The notes beneath the pieces were generated by a model. It made no database searches, was not told where the DNA came from, and saw only the letters and a list, made by a program, of their open reading frames with translations. The translations under genes were made by a program, and so were the position numbers. A stretch of DNA of 19,201 nt, from NCBI GenBank assembly GCA_014729015.1, contig WJKR01000028.1, positions 1 to 19,201 on the forward strand. The letters are read 5' to 3'. The number at the start of each line of letters is the position of its first letter. The stretch's first letter is position 1. This stretch comes from Candidatus Woesearchaeota archaeon (GTDB lineage: Archaea; Nanobdellota; Nanobdellia; Woesearchaeales; WJKR01). Shown piece by piece: positions 6,213 to 13,351 of this stretch.

Positions 6213-7910
6213 TTATTTGTCGATGAGGTATTCGAGGATAGTGGCATACGCCGGCCTGGTGATGAACACGCCGATGCTCACGCCGAGCATGGTGGTCAAC
6301 GCGAACCCTTTCAGCAATCCTGCGCCAGCGAACCATAGCGGCAGCATGGCCACCAGGGTCGTGAAGTACGCCGCCATGATGATGAAGAACGCGCGCTTGA
6401 GCTTTTCCTTCCAGCTAAGCACGACGGCCTTCTCCTTCTTCAATGTCTCGTCCGCGATGACGATCTGGTGGTCGACACCGGTGCCGACGGCGATGATGAT
6501 GCCGGCGATTGCTGCCAGGTCGAGCCGCCAGCTGATCAGCGATGCCACGCCGAGGAGGATGATGACCTCGCTGAACATGGTGATAATCATGGGCAAGGAG
6601 ACGCGCCACTCTCGGTACCTGATGAACACGACCAGGACGACGGCGACGATGGCCAATAACCCGACGACCATGATGTTCTTGAGGAATGCTTGGCCGAGGA
6701 CGGGGCTAATCGCGTCGGTCTTGACGATGTTCAGCTTGACCGGCAGCCGGCCAGTGATGAGGATGGTCTGGAGCTGCTTCATGTTGTCCAGGGTGTTCTT
6801 GACCGCTTCTTGGTATGTGCTCCCTGCTCCTGATCCGGTGATGCTAATCTGCGTTGTGCTGCTGCCTTTGAGGTCGGCGGAGATGCGGAGCTGGTCGACG
6901 AGTTGGTCGTCAAGGTACAGGCTCAGGTTCTCTGAGAGGTAGCCTTCACCGACCCCGTCCATGATGACGTCCAGGTCCTCGGTCGCTGCTGCTTGCCGCG
7001 CCGCCGCTTCTGGCGACAGGGTGATGCTGAACATGAACGAGCAGAACCATGCGCCGCCGTTGTCCTGGCCGCATTGCTGGTTCGGGTGGAGTCCTGAGCA
7101 GTCGGGCGTCCGGCAGACGGAGGCGATGTCGTTGCCTCCCAGGAACACGGTCGCTTCTCCCACTTTCGCTTCGAACTTTCCTTGTTGCGCCAGCAGCGCG
7201 CGCACTTCGTCCTTGTTCACGCCCGCTATCTCCACGCTGATGAACAGGTTGCCTTCGAGGTCTTTCGTAGGTCTGACGACGATGTCGCTGACGCCGTACA
7301 CGTTGAGCCGTTGCTTGATGTTGCTGACGACGATGTCGAGCTCTTGCTCGTTGACCTTCTCTTCGGGTTCGAGCAGCACGCGGGTACCTCCTTCGAGGTC
7401 TAATCCTTTCCTGATATTGTTGTTCGGCCGCGGGTACACGTTGAGCCCGATGTCCTCCGCGCCGGTGACTTCCCGCAGGACTTGTTGCTGCTCGACGGTG
7501 ACGTTCACTGTCTCGTTGCGCGTCTCGTTGTACACTTCCTTGGTGACGAGCTCGGTCTCGTTCAGCCGGGTGACGTTATACGTTGGCTTGACCTCGAGGA
7601 AGTACGTCTTCTTGTTCGTCTTGATGATGAGCTGGTCCTCTGGTTCGAACGTGCTGATCACGTCGTGATACCTTGCTTCGTCGGTGATGGCGATGCTGTT
7701 GATGCTTTCTACGACTTCCCGTTTCGTGGGTTGGAGGTTGGGCTCCGGGTTCTCTATGCCTGCGAGTGCCGCCGAGCTGTTCCTGATGACGTTCCTGATC
7801 GCGACGCCTTCATCGTTGAACGTTGGGTGGATAGCGAGGAGCGAGAGGAGTAGCGCCGCGATGAGGACGATGATTTTCGTGTTCGTGAACACCTTCTTCG
7901 TTTTGCTCAT
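6213..7910 (-). CDS. secD: Protein-export membrane protein SecD
   Basis: A 565-aa RND-family subunit that works with SecF to support Sec-dependent export from the extracytoplasmic side. There is one N-terminal helix (12-28), a large external domain (about 30-405) and five C-terminal helices (about 412-430, 436-459, 465-484, 506-525, 531-553). The family signature GLDLEGG is at 169-175, and GTGVDHQIVIADE at 476-488 is the RND helix-4 segment. Residues 30-110 resemble the PDZ-like insert of archaeal SecD. An external stretch carries Cys266, 271, 280 and 290, which could form two disulfides or bind a metal. The ATG at 7910 overlaps the secF stop as ATGA and is preceded by GAGGAG. A longer frame to 7940 would start inside secF and is rejected. 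The secF-secD order with overlap indicates translational coupling. Confidence 0.95.
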   Translation of the reverse strand: MSKTKKVFTNTKIIVLIAALLLSLLAIHPTFNDEGVAIRNVIRNSSAALAGIENPEPNLQPTKREVVESINSIAITDEARYHDVISTFEPEDQLIIKTNKKTYFLEVKPTYNVTRLNETELVTKEVYNETRNETVNVTVEQQQVLREVTGAEDIGLNVYPRPNNNIRKGLDLEGGTRVLLEPEEKVNEQELDIVVSNIKQRLNVYGVSDIVVRPTKDLEGNLFISVEIAGVNKDEVRALLAQQGKFEAKVGEATVFLGGNDIASVCRTPDCSGLHPNQQCGQDNGGAWFCSFMFSITLSPEAAARQAAATEDLDVIMDGVGEGYLSENLSLYLDDQLVDQLRISADLKGSSTTQISITGSGAGSTYQEAVKNTLDNMKQLQTILITGRLPVKLNIVKTDAISPVLGQAFLKNIMVVGLLAIVAVVLVVFIRYREWRVSLPMIITMFSEVIILLGVASLISWRLDLAAIAGIIIAVGTGVDHQIVIADETLKKEKAVVLSWKEKLKRAFFIIMAAYFTTLVAMLPLWFAGAGLLKGFALTTMLGVSIGVFITRPAYATILEYLIDK

Positions 7911-9028
7911 GTTCTCCTCTCCTGTCGTTCGAGGTGCCATCGGAGGATGCCGGCGTTCTGCAGCCAGGTGTTGATCATGTCTGCGACGAGTCCGATGAGC
8001 AGGATGGTCATGATTTGGTTGATGATGGGCGATTCCGCGACGACCAGCGCGATGAGGATTGCGGCGAGCGTGGTGAAGTTCATGGTCAGCCCGGTCTTGG
8101 CCGCGTTGACGAGCCGGTCGTAGACCGTGCCTTTGGTGCGCTTGAGGATCCTGGTGGAGAGCAAGATGTCCGTGTCGACGGAGTACCCGATGAGCATGAG
8201 AAACGCGGCGATGCCGGCAGTGCTGATTTTCATGCCGATGAGGTTGGTGACGGCGAGGGTGACGACGATGTCGCTGAAGGCGGCGAGGATGACGGCTACT
8301 GACGGCACGCTGCGCTTGGCATAGATGATGATGAGCCCGATGCTGATGAGGACGGCGATGATGTTTAGTGCTGTGATGGGGCTGTACATGAAGAACCCGG
8401 CAACTGCTGTTGCAATCGCCGCGATCGCTTTTATCTTGGTGCCGGTGCCGAAGTAGAGGAAGACGACCATGCCCATGAACAGGAACGCGATGAACAATGC
8501 CTTGATCGTCTGCTGGAAGAACGTTGCTCCGAGGGATGAGCCGATGGTCTCGATTGAGTAGTCGTTCTTGCCGACGCCGGTGTGGTCTTGCACGGCGGCG
8601 AGGAACTCGTTGACTGTCGCTTCTTGTTCTGGGGTGATGTCCGCGCTGAGCGTCACCGCTATCTGGGTGCCTGCTTCCTCGAGGTTCCTGCTCTCGACGT
8701 CGTGGTCGGGGAACTGTCCGTTGAGGTGTTGTGCGAGCGCTTCGTTGTCGATCGTCGCTGAGGGGATGGTGACGTGAAGTCCTCCTTGGAGGCTGACTCC
8801 TCTGTTGATGATGTCGCCGGTGGTCGCGTAGTGCGCGCCGATGCTGATGATAGCGAGGATGAGGATGGTGAAGGGGATGAGGAGCAGTTGCTTGTAGTGC
8901 TTGTTGTAGAAGCCGCCTCGCTTGGTGGCTGGTTTTTCGGGTCGTGTGGGTGCTGCTCGCTCTTGCTCGGCTGTTTTTTTGAGAGGTGTGATTGGCTTCT
9001 TTTTCTTGATGCGTTCAGAGCGCCTCAT
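7907..9028 (-). CDS. secF: Protein-export membrane protein SecF, with an extra hydrophobic hairpin
   Basis: A 373-aa SecF. Residues 1-45 are basic and Pro-rich (cytoplasmic), with a helix at 47-67. The first external domain carries GVSLQGG (77-83), equivalent to the family G.D..GG motif. Later helices include the signature AFSDIVVTLAV (250-260) and LMLIGYSVDTDILLSTRI (277-294). Standard SecF has six helices. Here about 45 residues (195-238) between helices 2 and 3 add two hydrophobic segments (199-215 and 221-237), giving eight predicted helices. The start ATG 9028 has a strong GGGGTGA (9033-9039) 4 nt upstream and a TATA box at 9062-9073. It is cotranscribed with secD. Confidence 0.93.
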   Translation of the reverse strand: MRRSERIKKKKPITPLKKTAEQERAAPTRPEKPATKRGGFYNKHYKQLLLIPFTILILAIISIGAHYATTGDIINRGVSLQGGLHVTIPSATIDNEALAQHLNGQFPDHDVESRNLEEAGTQIAVTLSADITPEQEATVNEFLAAVQDHTGVGKNDYSIETIGSSLGATFFQQTIKALFIAFLFMGMVVFLYFGTGTKIKAIAAIATAVAGFFMYSPITALNIIAVLISIGLIIIYAKRSVPSVAVILAAFSDIVVTLAVTNLIGMKISTAGIAAFLMLIGYSVDTDILLSTRILKRTKGTVYDRLVNAAKTGLTMNFTTLAAILIALVVAESPIINQIMTILLIGLVADMINTWLQNAGILRWHLERQERRT

Positions 9029-9061
9029 GGCGTCACCCCTAGTGGTTGGCTGGGTTGCTCG

Positions 9062-9073
9062 TTTATTAATAAA
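9062..9073 (-). promoter_or_regulatory. TATA-box promoter of secF-secD
   Basis: TTTATTAATAAA lies about 39 nt before the secF ATG, leaving a short leader that contains the GGGGTGA ribosome binding site at 9033-9039. It is divergent from the pilin promoter about 35 bp away. Confidence 0.55.
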
Positions 9074-9100
9074 GGTTTCGGGTTCTTCCGAGAAGTAGCA

Positions 9101-9113
9101 ATATTTATAAATA
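9101..9113 (+). promoter_or_regulatory. TATA-box promoter of the pilin-like pair
   Basis: ATATTTATAAATA predicts transcription from about 9132. The GTG at 9143 would then have a leader of about 10 nt. An ATG at 9133 sits at the predicted start site but is in a different frame. Confidence 0.55.
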
Positions 9114-9142
9114 GCGATTGTTCTTAGTGGGGATGAAAAAGG

Positions 9143-9595
9143 GTGAGTCTTTTGCCGTGCCGCCGAGCGCAGTCTTCCATAGAGTACTTGTTCATCGTCG
9201 TCTTAGCCTTGACGTTGATATTGCCGGCGAGTTTCTTGTTCTTTGACTTCTCCCGCACTTCCGAGGACTCCGTGATCGGTTCCCAGATCAATCGGGTAGG
9301 CAATGAGATATTGGATGCTGCTGAGCAAGTCTATGTGATCGGGAACAATTCTCGGGTCACGTTGGACTTGGTGTTTCCGGAATCTCTCGTGTCGTCCGTG
9401 ATTTATGATGAGGTGGAGCTGGTCATATCGTATTACACGCAGGGAGGGTTGACCCAGGCGGTGTTCTTCAGCGACGTGCCGTTGATGAACGGATCCTCGA
9501 TATGTGTGCCTAACTGCACGTTGCGTTTCGGTCCCGGGGTGAACAGCGTGATGATGACGTCGCGGGGTGATGGTGTATCAGTGGTCCGTTCTTGA
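9143..9595 (+). CDS. Type IV pilin-like protein with class III signal peptide (1)
   Basis: A 150-aa secreted subunit. The N-terminus RRAQSSIEY followed by a hydrophobic helix (residues 16-36) is the archaeal class III (type IV prepilin-like) signal. Processing is expected between Ala9 and Gln10, with Glu14 at the +5 position needed for assembly. The rest is predicted beta-rich and includes one possible disulfide pair, Cys120/Cys124, in SSICVPNCTL. The start is GTG, with GTGGGGA (9127-9133) as a possible ribosome binding site. It is translated together with the next pilin-like gene, whose TTG start overlaps this stop. Whether it forms a pilus, an archaellum component or another surface structure is not shown; no prepilin peptidase or assembly ATPase lies in the window. 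Confidence 0.78.
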   Translation: MSLLPCRRAQSSIEYLFIVVLALTLILPASFLFFDFSRTSEDSVIGSQINRVGNEILDAAEQVYVIGNNSRVTLDLVFPESLVSSVIYDEVELVISYYTQGGLTQAVFFSDVPLMNGSSICVPNCTLRFGPGVNSVMMTSRGDGVSVVRS

Positions 9596-9963
9596 GTAGG
9601 GGGCAGGCGAGCACGGAGTTCGTTATTTTAACGGCGTTCATGCTCGTGTTCTTCATCGGCGTCACGATAGGTATCCAGAACCAGTTGTTGTCCGTGCATC
9701 AGGAGCGGAATGAGGAGTTGGCCGCCCAGCTGGTCAGTGTAATCAATAATGAGGCGGTCTTGGCGAAGGAGGTCAACCCCGGGTATCGGCGGACGTTCTA
9801 CTTGCCGGCGGTGGTTGACGGCACGAATTATTCGTTGTCATTGTCTGATGGGCTGGACGTGTTCGTGCGGTATCGCGGTGGGGACTACTTGTTCTTCTTG
9901 GACGCGAACGTGACGAACGTGACCCCGCTCGGTCCCGGCGAGAATATCATCGTGCATCCTTGA
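9592..9963 (+). CDS. Type IV pilin-like protein with class III signal peptide (2)
   Basis: A 123-aa protein. The first residues MSRGQASTEF form a textbook class III signal: cleavage after Gly4, Gln5 as +1, Glu9 at +5, then a hydrophobic helix to about residue 27. The remainder (about 95 residues) is compact, without cysteine, and carries NVTNVT-like sites that could be glycosylated outside the cell. It uses a TTG start whose last two bases form part of the preceding TGA, so translation is likely coupled to the first pilin. The very short pre-signal (four residues) and the motif support this unusual start. It is probably a minor-pilin partner of the upstream protein. Confidence 0.75.
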   Translation: MSRGQASTEFVILTAFMLVFFIGVTIGIQNQLLSVHQERNEELAAQLVSVINNEAVLAKEVNPGYRRTFYLPAVVDGTNYSLSLSDGLDVFVRYRGGDYLFFLDANVTNVTPLGPGENIIVHP

Positions 9964-9975
9964 GATGAGCGAAAC

Positions 9976-9985
9976 TTTTATATAC
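9976..9985 (+). promoter_or_regulatory. TATA-box promoter of the GTPase operon
   Basis: TTTTATATAC centred about 28 nt upstream of the ATG at 10009, followed by a T-rich stretch and no ribosome binding site. It predicts a leaderless operon mRNA and follows the pilin stop by only 12 bp. Confidence 0.6.
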
Positions 9986-10008
9986 ACCTCTCTTCCTTTG
10001 TTTTTTGC

Positions 10009-10644
10009 ATGATAAATGTTTTCCGTAGGTTTCTGCAGAAGTTCTTTAAGAACATGTTCAGTAAGAAGAAGCGGATCAAGTTCGGTTTGTACGGCCCGCC
10101 GAACGGTGGCAAGACGACCTTGGCGAACCGTATCTGCATGGATTGGTTGGGTGAAGAGATGGGTTCTGTCTCCAACATCGCTCATGAGACGAGGGAAATC
10201 CAGATCAAGGAAGAGGTCACGATCAAGAATAAGAAGGGGAACGAGCTCAGGTTCAACTTGGTGGATACTCCTGGTATCGCGACGAAGATTGATTATGAGG
10301 AGTTCCTCAAGGTGGGGATGAAGGAGCACCAGGCGAAGGATCGGGCCAAGGAGGCCACGAAGGGTGTCATCGACGCGATTAAGTGGTTGGATGACATGGA
10401 CACGGTCATTGTCGTGCTGGACGCGACGAAGGATCCGTATTCGCAGGTGAACATCACGATCATTGGCAATCTCGAGGCGCGGAAGATTCCGGTCTTGGTT
10501 ATCGCGAACAAGATTGATTTGAAGAAGGCTGATATCAAGAAGATCCAGGCGGCGTTCCCGCAGTATCACGTAATCGGTATCAGCGCGAAGTTCGGCAAGC
10601 ACATCGACGAGTTTTACGAGGCGTTGTTCAAGCTGACAGGTTGA
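10009..10644 (+). CDS. Era-like GTP-binding protein, archaeal oriC-associated type
   Basis: A 211-aa TRAFAC GTPase. The G motifs are complete: G1 GPPNGGKT (29-36), G2 Thr61 in AHETR, G3 DTPG (86-89), G4 NKID (167-170) and G5 SAK (192-194). The first 25 residues form a basic amphipathic helix. There is no C-terminal KH domain, unlike bacterial Era. The patterns GYGPPNGGKTTLANRI-like and MGSVSNIAHETR are those of the archaeal Era-like family that occurs with DUF2073 and DUF2072 proteins. In Haloferax the corresponding trio is next to the replication origin (oap genes, recalled); I do not assign the letter. The start is leaderless. It heads an operon of four genes ending in a TatD hydrolase. The exact cellular role of this family is not established. 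Confidence 0.9.
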   Translation: MINVFRRFLQKFFKNMFSKKKRIKFGLYGPPNGGKTTLANRICMDWLGEEMGSVSNIAHETREIQIKEEVTIKNKKGNELRFNLVDTPGIATKIDYEEFLKVGMKEHQAKDRAKEATKGVIDAIKWLDDMDTVIVVLDATKDPYSQVNITIIGNLEARKIPVLVIANKIDLKKADIKKIQAAFPQYHVIGISAKFGKHIDEFYEALFKLTG

Positions 10645-10653
10645 GGTGAGAAA

Positions 10654-11058
10654 GTGGATTCGTTGACATTGCAATTCGTTCCTTACGCGGAGATTGAGGG
10701 CTTGAGCTCTGTGAAGCGGATCCAGAAGTTGTTGAAGATTGTCAAGCATAACAAGATTATCTTATTGGAGGGCCGGTTGCGGAGCCATGAGGAGGCCGAG
10801 CTGATCAGGAGGACGATGGAGGAGATTGACGAGAAGTTCAAGGGTATTGAATTATCGGTGGTTAATCCTGAGAGCGTTGACACCGATTTTTTCAGGAAGT
10901 TGCGGGTGTTGTTCGTGAACATGTTGTTGGGTAACAGGAGTGGTTTCACGATTATCGGTCCGGCGACAATTATCAAGGAGATCAAGCAGGATCCTGGCAA
11001 GATACAGTTGTTCATGCAGGACTTACAGAAGAAGGTGCGTTCGAGAAGGAAGCGGTAG
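10654..11058 (+). CDS. DUF2073 family protein
   Basis: A 134-aa archaeal protein recognised by VPYAEIEGLSSVKRIQKLLK, then KIILLEGRLRSHEEAELIRRTMEEID, the conserved core of DUF2073. It has alternating alpha/beta character and a very basic C-terminal end (KKVRSRRKR), compatible with nucleic-acid or ribosome contact, which is inference. The start is GTG with GAGGTGAG at 10643-10650. It lies 9 nt after the GTPase and touches the next gene directly: the stop is immediately followed by the next GTG. The constant association with the Era-like GTPase and the zinc-ribbon protein suggests a shared complex or pathway. Confidence 0.85.
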   Translation: MDSLTLQFVPYAEIEGLSSVKRIQKLLKIVKHNKIILLEGRLRSHEEAELIRRTMEEIDEKFKGIELSVVNPESVDTDFFRKLRVLFVNMLLGNRSGFTIIGPATIIKEIKQDPGKIQLFMQDLQKKVRSRRKR

Positions 11059-11460
11059 GTGGTTGGTATTCCTCATCAATGCGTGAAATGCGGGAAGTTC
11101 TATGATGACGGCGCCTCTGAGATTTTGAAGGGGTGTACGTGCGGGGGCAAGCTGTTCTTCTATGTAAGGAAGGAGAAGCTCGAGGATGCGCGGAAGGAGG
11201 TCGAGCGCCTGAAGTTGACGAAGAAGCAGAAGGAGCAGATAGAAAGCGACGTTTTCGACATTATTGGCCATCGTGATGATGACGACCACCCAGTCATCCT
11301 TGACCTGGAGAGTATTAAGGTGTTGAAGCCTGGCCAGTACGAGCTGGACTTGGTGAACTTGTTCAAGAAGAAGCAGCCGCTCATTTACAAGCTGGAGGAC
11401 GGCAAGTACATGATTGACTTGGCCGAGTCGTTCAAGAAGATGAAGGAAAGGGAAGAATGA
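11059..11460 (+). CDS. DUF2072-type zinc-ribbon protein
   Basis: A 133-aa protein with an N-terminal zinc ribbon. Cys8 and Cys11 in HQCVKCGK and Cys26 and Cys28 in KGCTCGG are the four ligands. A charged Lys/Glu-rich linker follows (about 35-75), probably helical. A conserved C-terminal segment (about 77-125) carries ESIKVLKPGQYELDL and DGKYMIDL, typical of the archaeal family found next to the Era-like GTPase. Translation begins at a GTG directly after the previous stop, so it depends on coupling. The stop overlaps the tatD start as ATGA. Probably a nucleic-acid-binding partner of the two preceding proteins; this is inferred from context. Confidence 0.85.
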   Translation: MVGIPHQCVKCGKFYDDGASEILKGCTCGGKLFFYVRKEKLEDARKEVERLKLTKKQKEQIESDVFDIIGHRDDDDHPVILDLESIKVLKPGQYELDLVNLFKKKQPLIYKLEDGKYMIDLAESFKKMKEREE

Positions 11461-12206
11461 TTCTTTTTGATGTCCATGCGCACATGGATTTTCCTGTGTT
11501 TGCTGATGATCTTGACGTCGTGCTGTGTGACTGCGGGGAAGAGGGGGTCACGGTCATTGTCGCTAATGGGGTGAATCCCGAGTCAAATAGGAAGACGGTC
11601 GCGTTGGCGAAGAAGTATTCGTTAATCAAGCCTGCTCTTGGGTATTATCCGACGCATGTCTGGGAGGATGGGTTAGAAGCGGTGCGGAAGGAGTTGTTCT
11701 GGATTGAGCGGCAACGGCCGGTGGCGTTGGGCGAGATTGGTTTGGATTACAAGGAGTGCGAGACTGAAAGTCAGAAAGAGATGCAGAGGATTATATTCAA
11801 GGAGTTCATTGCTTTGGGGAAACGGCTGCGAGTTCCTTTGATCATTCATTCGCGGAAAGCCGAGGCTGATGTGTTGGCTATCCTTGAGGAGGAGGAAGCT
11901 GAGAAGGTAATTTTGCATTGTTTCATGGGCAAGAAGAAACTGGTGGAGCGAGCCCGTGACCTTGGGTACAGTTTTAGTATCCCTGTTTCTGTGACCAAGC
12001 TTGATCAGTTGCAGTGGTTGGTGCGGCATGTACCATTGAGGCAATTGTTGACTGAGACCGATGCTCCTTATCTGGGTCCTGTGCGTGGTGAGCGGAACAC
12101 GCCTGCGAACGTGCGCCGAAGTGTAGAGAGGATTGCTTCGTTGGTGGAGATGACGGTCGAGGACGTGGCGAACCAGTTGTTCATGAATTATCAGCGGCTG
12201 TTCTAG
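11457..12206 (+). CDS. tatD: TatD family metal-dependent hydrolase / DNase
   Basis: A 249-aa TIM-barrel hydrolase of the amidohydrolase superfamily. Metal and catalytic residues are in place: DVHAHMD (His7, His9), GEIGLDY (Glu93), IIHSR (His131), LHCF (His154) and ETDAPYL (Asp202). LGYYPTHVW and GERNTPANV are also diagnostic. TatD proteins are 3'-5' exonucleases or DNases in bacteria and eukaryotes; the archaeal substrate is less clear. The length is slightly below the usual 255-265 aa. The ATG overlaps the stop of the zinc-ribbon gene (ATGA), making this the last gene of the GTPase operon. T-rich sequence follows the stop. Confidence 0.93.
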   Translation: MILFDVHAHMDFPVFADDLDVVLCDCGEEGVTVIVANGVNPESNRKTVALAKKYSLIKPALGYYPTHVWEDGLEAVRKELFWIERQRPVALGEIGLDYKECETESQKEMQRIIFKEFIALGKRLRVPLIIHSRKAEADVLAILEEEEAEKVILHCFMGKKKLVERARDLGYSFSIPVSVTKLDQLQWLVRHVPLRQLLTETDAPYLGPVRGERNTPANVRRSVERIASLVEMTVEDVANQLFMNYQRLF

Positions 12207-12216
12207 GAAACGATAG

Positions 12217-12225
12217 TTTTTTATT
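12217..12225 (+). promoter_or_regulatory. T-rich terminator/TATA-like segment before the 76-aa gene
   Basis: TTTTTTATT, 11 nt after the tatD stop and about 30 nt before the ATG at 12251; a second T-run follows at about 12238-12244. It may end the tatD operon and also serve as TATA box for the next gene. Confidence 0.4.
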
Positions 12226-12250
12226 CTTCTGCTTCCATTTTTTTCTTTCT

Positions 12251-12481
12251 ATGGAGATCAAGATTGATACGGAAAAGGATTCCAAGGAGCATATCAGGCA
12301 CATGATAGAGTTCTTGCAACGGTTCGTCGGCTTGCAAGCTTCGTCTGAGCGTGCTGACCCCTTGCCGACCCCGCAGGAGGGAATGTTCAACTTGTTCGAT
12401 AATGATGACTCGCGACCAGCGTCCTCTGAGGAATCTGATGAGCCACGGCCTGAGCAGCACGTCCACTTGGAGCAGTACTAG
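12251..12481 (+). CDS. Small conserved-looking archaeal protein of unknown function
   Basis: A 76-aa acidic protein. The N-terminal part (1-28) reads like a compact strand-helix unit, IKIDTEKDSKEHIRHMIEFL, a pattern I have seen at the start of short DPANN hypothetical proteins (recalled). From about residue 30 it becomes a disordered Ser/Pro/Glu/Asp-rich tail with an MFNLFDND motif in the middle, of the kind that could bind another protein. There is no ribosome binding site; a TATA-like segment about 30 nt upstream suggests a leaderless start. It is monocistronic, because the next gene has its own promoter. The function is not recognised. Confidence 0.65.
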   Translation: MEIKIDTEKDSKEHIRHMIEFLQRFVGLQASSERADPLPTPQEGMFNLFDNDDSRPASSEESDEPRPEQHVHLEQY

Positions 12482-12486
12482 ATACG

Positions 12487-12495
12487 TTTTTAAAC
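12487..12495 (+). promoter_or_regulatory. TATA-box promoter of the archease gene
   Basis: TTTTTAAAC centred 27 nt before the ATG at 12518, with only pyrimidine-rich sequence between. Leaderless type. Confidence 0.55.
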
Positions 12496-12517
12496 TTCGT
12501 CCTCTTTTGCTTATGCC

Positions 12518-12943
12518 ATGAAGCGTTTCGAATATTTTGAGCACACCGCGGACACGCTTTTCAGGGCGTATGGTAAGGATTTTGAGGAGGCGCTGGGCAA
12601 TGTTATCCTCGCGGTGTATAATGTCATCGTGGATACAGAGCAGGTGCGGGCAGAGGTTGAGCGCTCGTTCACGGTTAAGGCAGGGAAGCAAGAGGCGTTG
12701 GTGTATGATCTCGTCGAGGAGTTGTTGTATTTGCTTGATACGGAGGGCTTCCTCTGCCATAATGTGAAGCGGTGTTCTTTTTCTGGGAGGCCTGGTGCTT
12801 GGAAGGCCGGCGTGGTACTGGTTGGTGATGTTCGTGCTGAGCGGTACGACGTGTCCGGCCAGGTCAAGGCGCCGACGTACAACCAGATGTTGATTGGTGA
12901 GTGGGACGGCAAGGTCTTTATACAGGCAGTGCTGGACCTGTAG
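12518..12943 (+). CDS. Archease (RtcB ligase activator)
   Basis: A 141-aa protein of the archease family, which speeds up RtcB guanylylation and allows multiple turnovers in tRNA splicing and RNA repair. The family landmarks are FEHTADTLFRAYG (7-19), EALVYDLVEELLYLLDTEGFL (59-79), VKAPTYNQM (117-125) and the C-terminal AVLDL (137-141), whose aspartate contributes to metal binding. In the usual KAVTYH segment the histidine is replaced by Asn122 here, a small departure worth noting. It is encoded two genes before rtcB with its own leaderless promoter, and two bases before the start of the interrupted gene that follows, so the two are cotranscribed. Confidence 0.93.
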   Translation: MKRFEYFEHTADTLFRAYGKDFEEALGNVILAVYNVIVDTEQVRAEVERSFTVKAGKQEALVYDLVEELLYLLDTEGFLCHNVKRCSFSGRPGAWKAGVVLVGDVRAERYDVSGQVKAPTYNQMLIGEWDGKVFIQAVLDL

Positions 12944-12945
12944 GC

Positions 12946-13296
12946 ATGGCTGAGCAGGATGCCGGCGTGGTGAAGAAGCCTTGGTTCGAGGAGGAGGTGG
13001 ATGGTGGGGGGTTGCCGGACAAGGTTCTTGACGTGTTTGGTGAGGAGAAAGTCGATGATGTTTTGCGGCACGATCACGATATCAGGATGTACTCCTTGAT
13101 GAGGGATGTCGACATGTACTTGCGCGTTGGTGACTTCAAGGGCGAGAGGTAGGCGTACAGGAAGCTGCTGAAGAAGTTCTATGGCTTGTCATTGCTGCAG
13201 AAGAAGCATTATTATGACGAGGTGAACAAGCTGTACAAGGAGATAACGAATTTTCACTCGTTCTGGCGCAAGGTGTGGCGCTCGTTCAGGAAGTAG
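12946..13296 (+). pseudogene. Small helical protein gene interrupted by an in-frame TAG
   Basis: An ATG at 12946, two bases after the archease stop, opens a frame of 68 codons ending in TAG (13150-13152). The same frame continues without any stop for 47 more codons to a second TAG (13294-13296). The part after the first stop (YRKLLKKFYGLSLLQKKHYY and onward) is Lys/Arg/aromatic-rich and continues the amphipathic helical character of the part before it (DVDMYLRVGDFKGER), so it looks like a single coding sequence of about 116 residues. TAG differs by one base from CAG, AAG and GAG. Options are a nonsense mutation, a sequencing error or read-through. TAG is an ordinary terminator of several genes here, which argues against general reassignment. 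The family is not recognised. Its place between archease and rtcB hints at a link to RNA repair, which is inference. Confidence 0.6.
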
Positions 13297-13318
13297 GGGG
13301 GACCGGGCGAAAAAGTAA

Positions 13319-13332
13319 ACATATTTAAATTC
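13319..13332 (+). promoter_or_regulatory. TATA-box promoter of rtcB
   Basis: A box with the core CATATTTAAATT is centred 26 nt before the ATG at 13352. It decides the start: the upstream in-frame ATG at 13337 would lie too close to the box. Confidence 0.6.
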
Positions 13333-13351
13333 TTTCATGTTCTGGCTTTGC

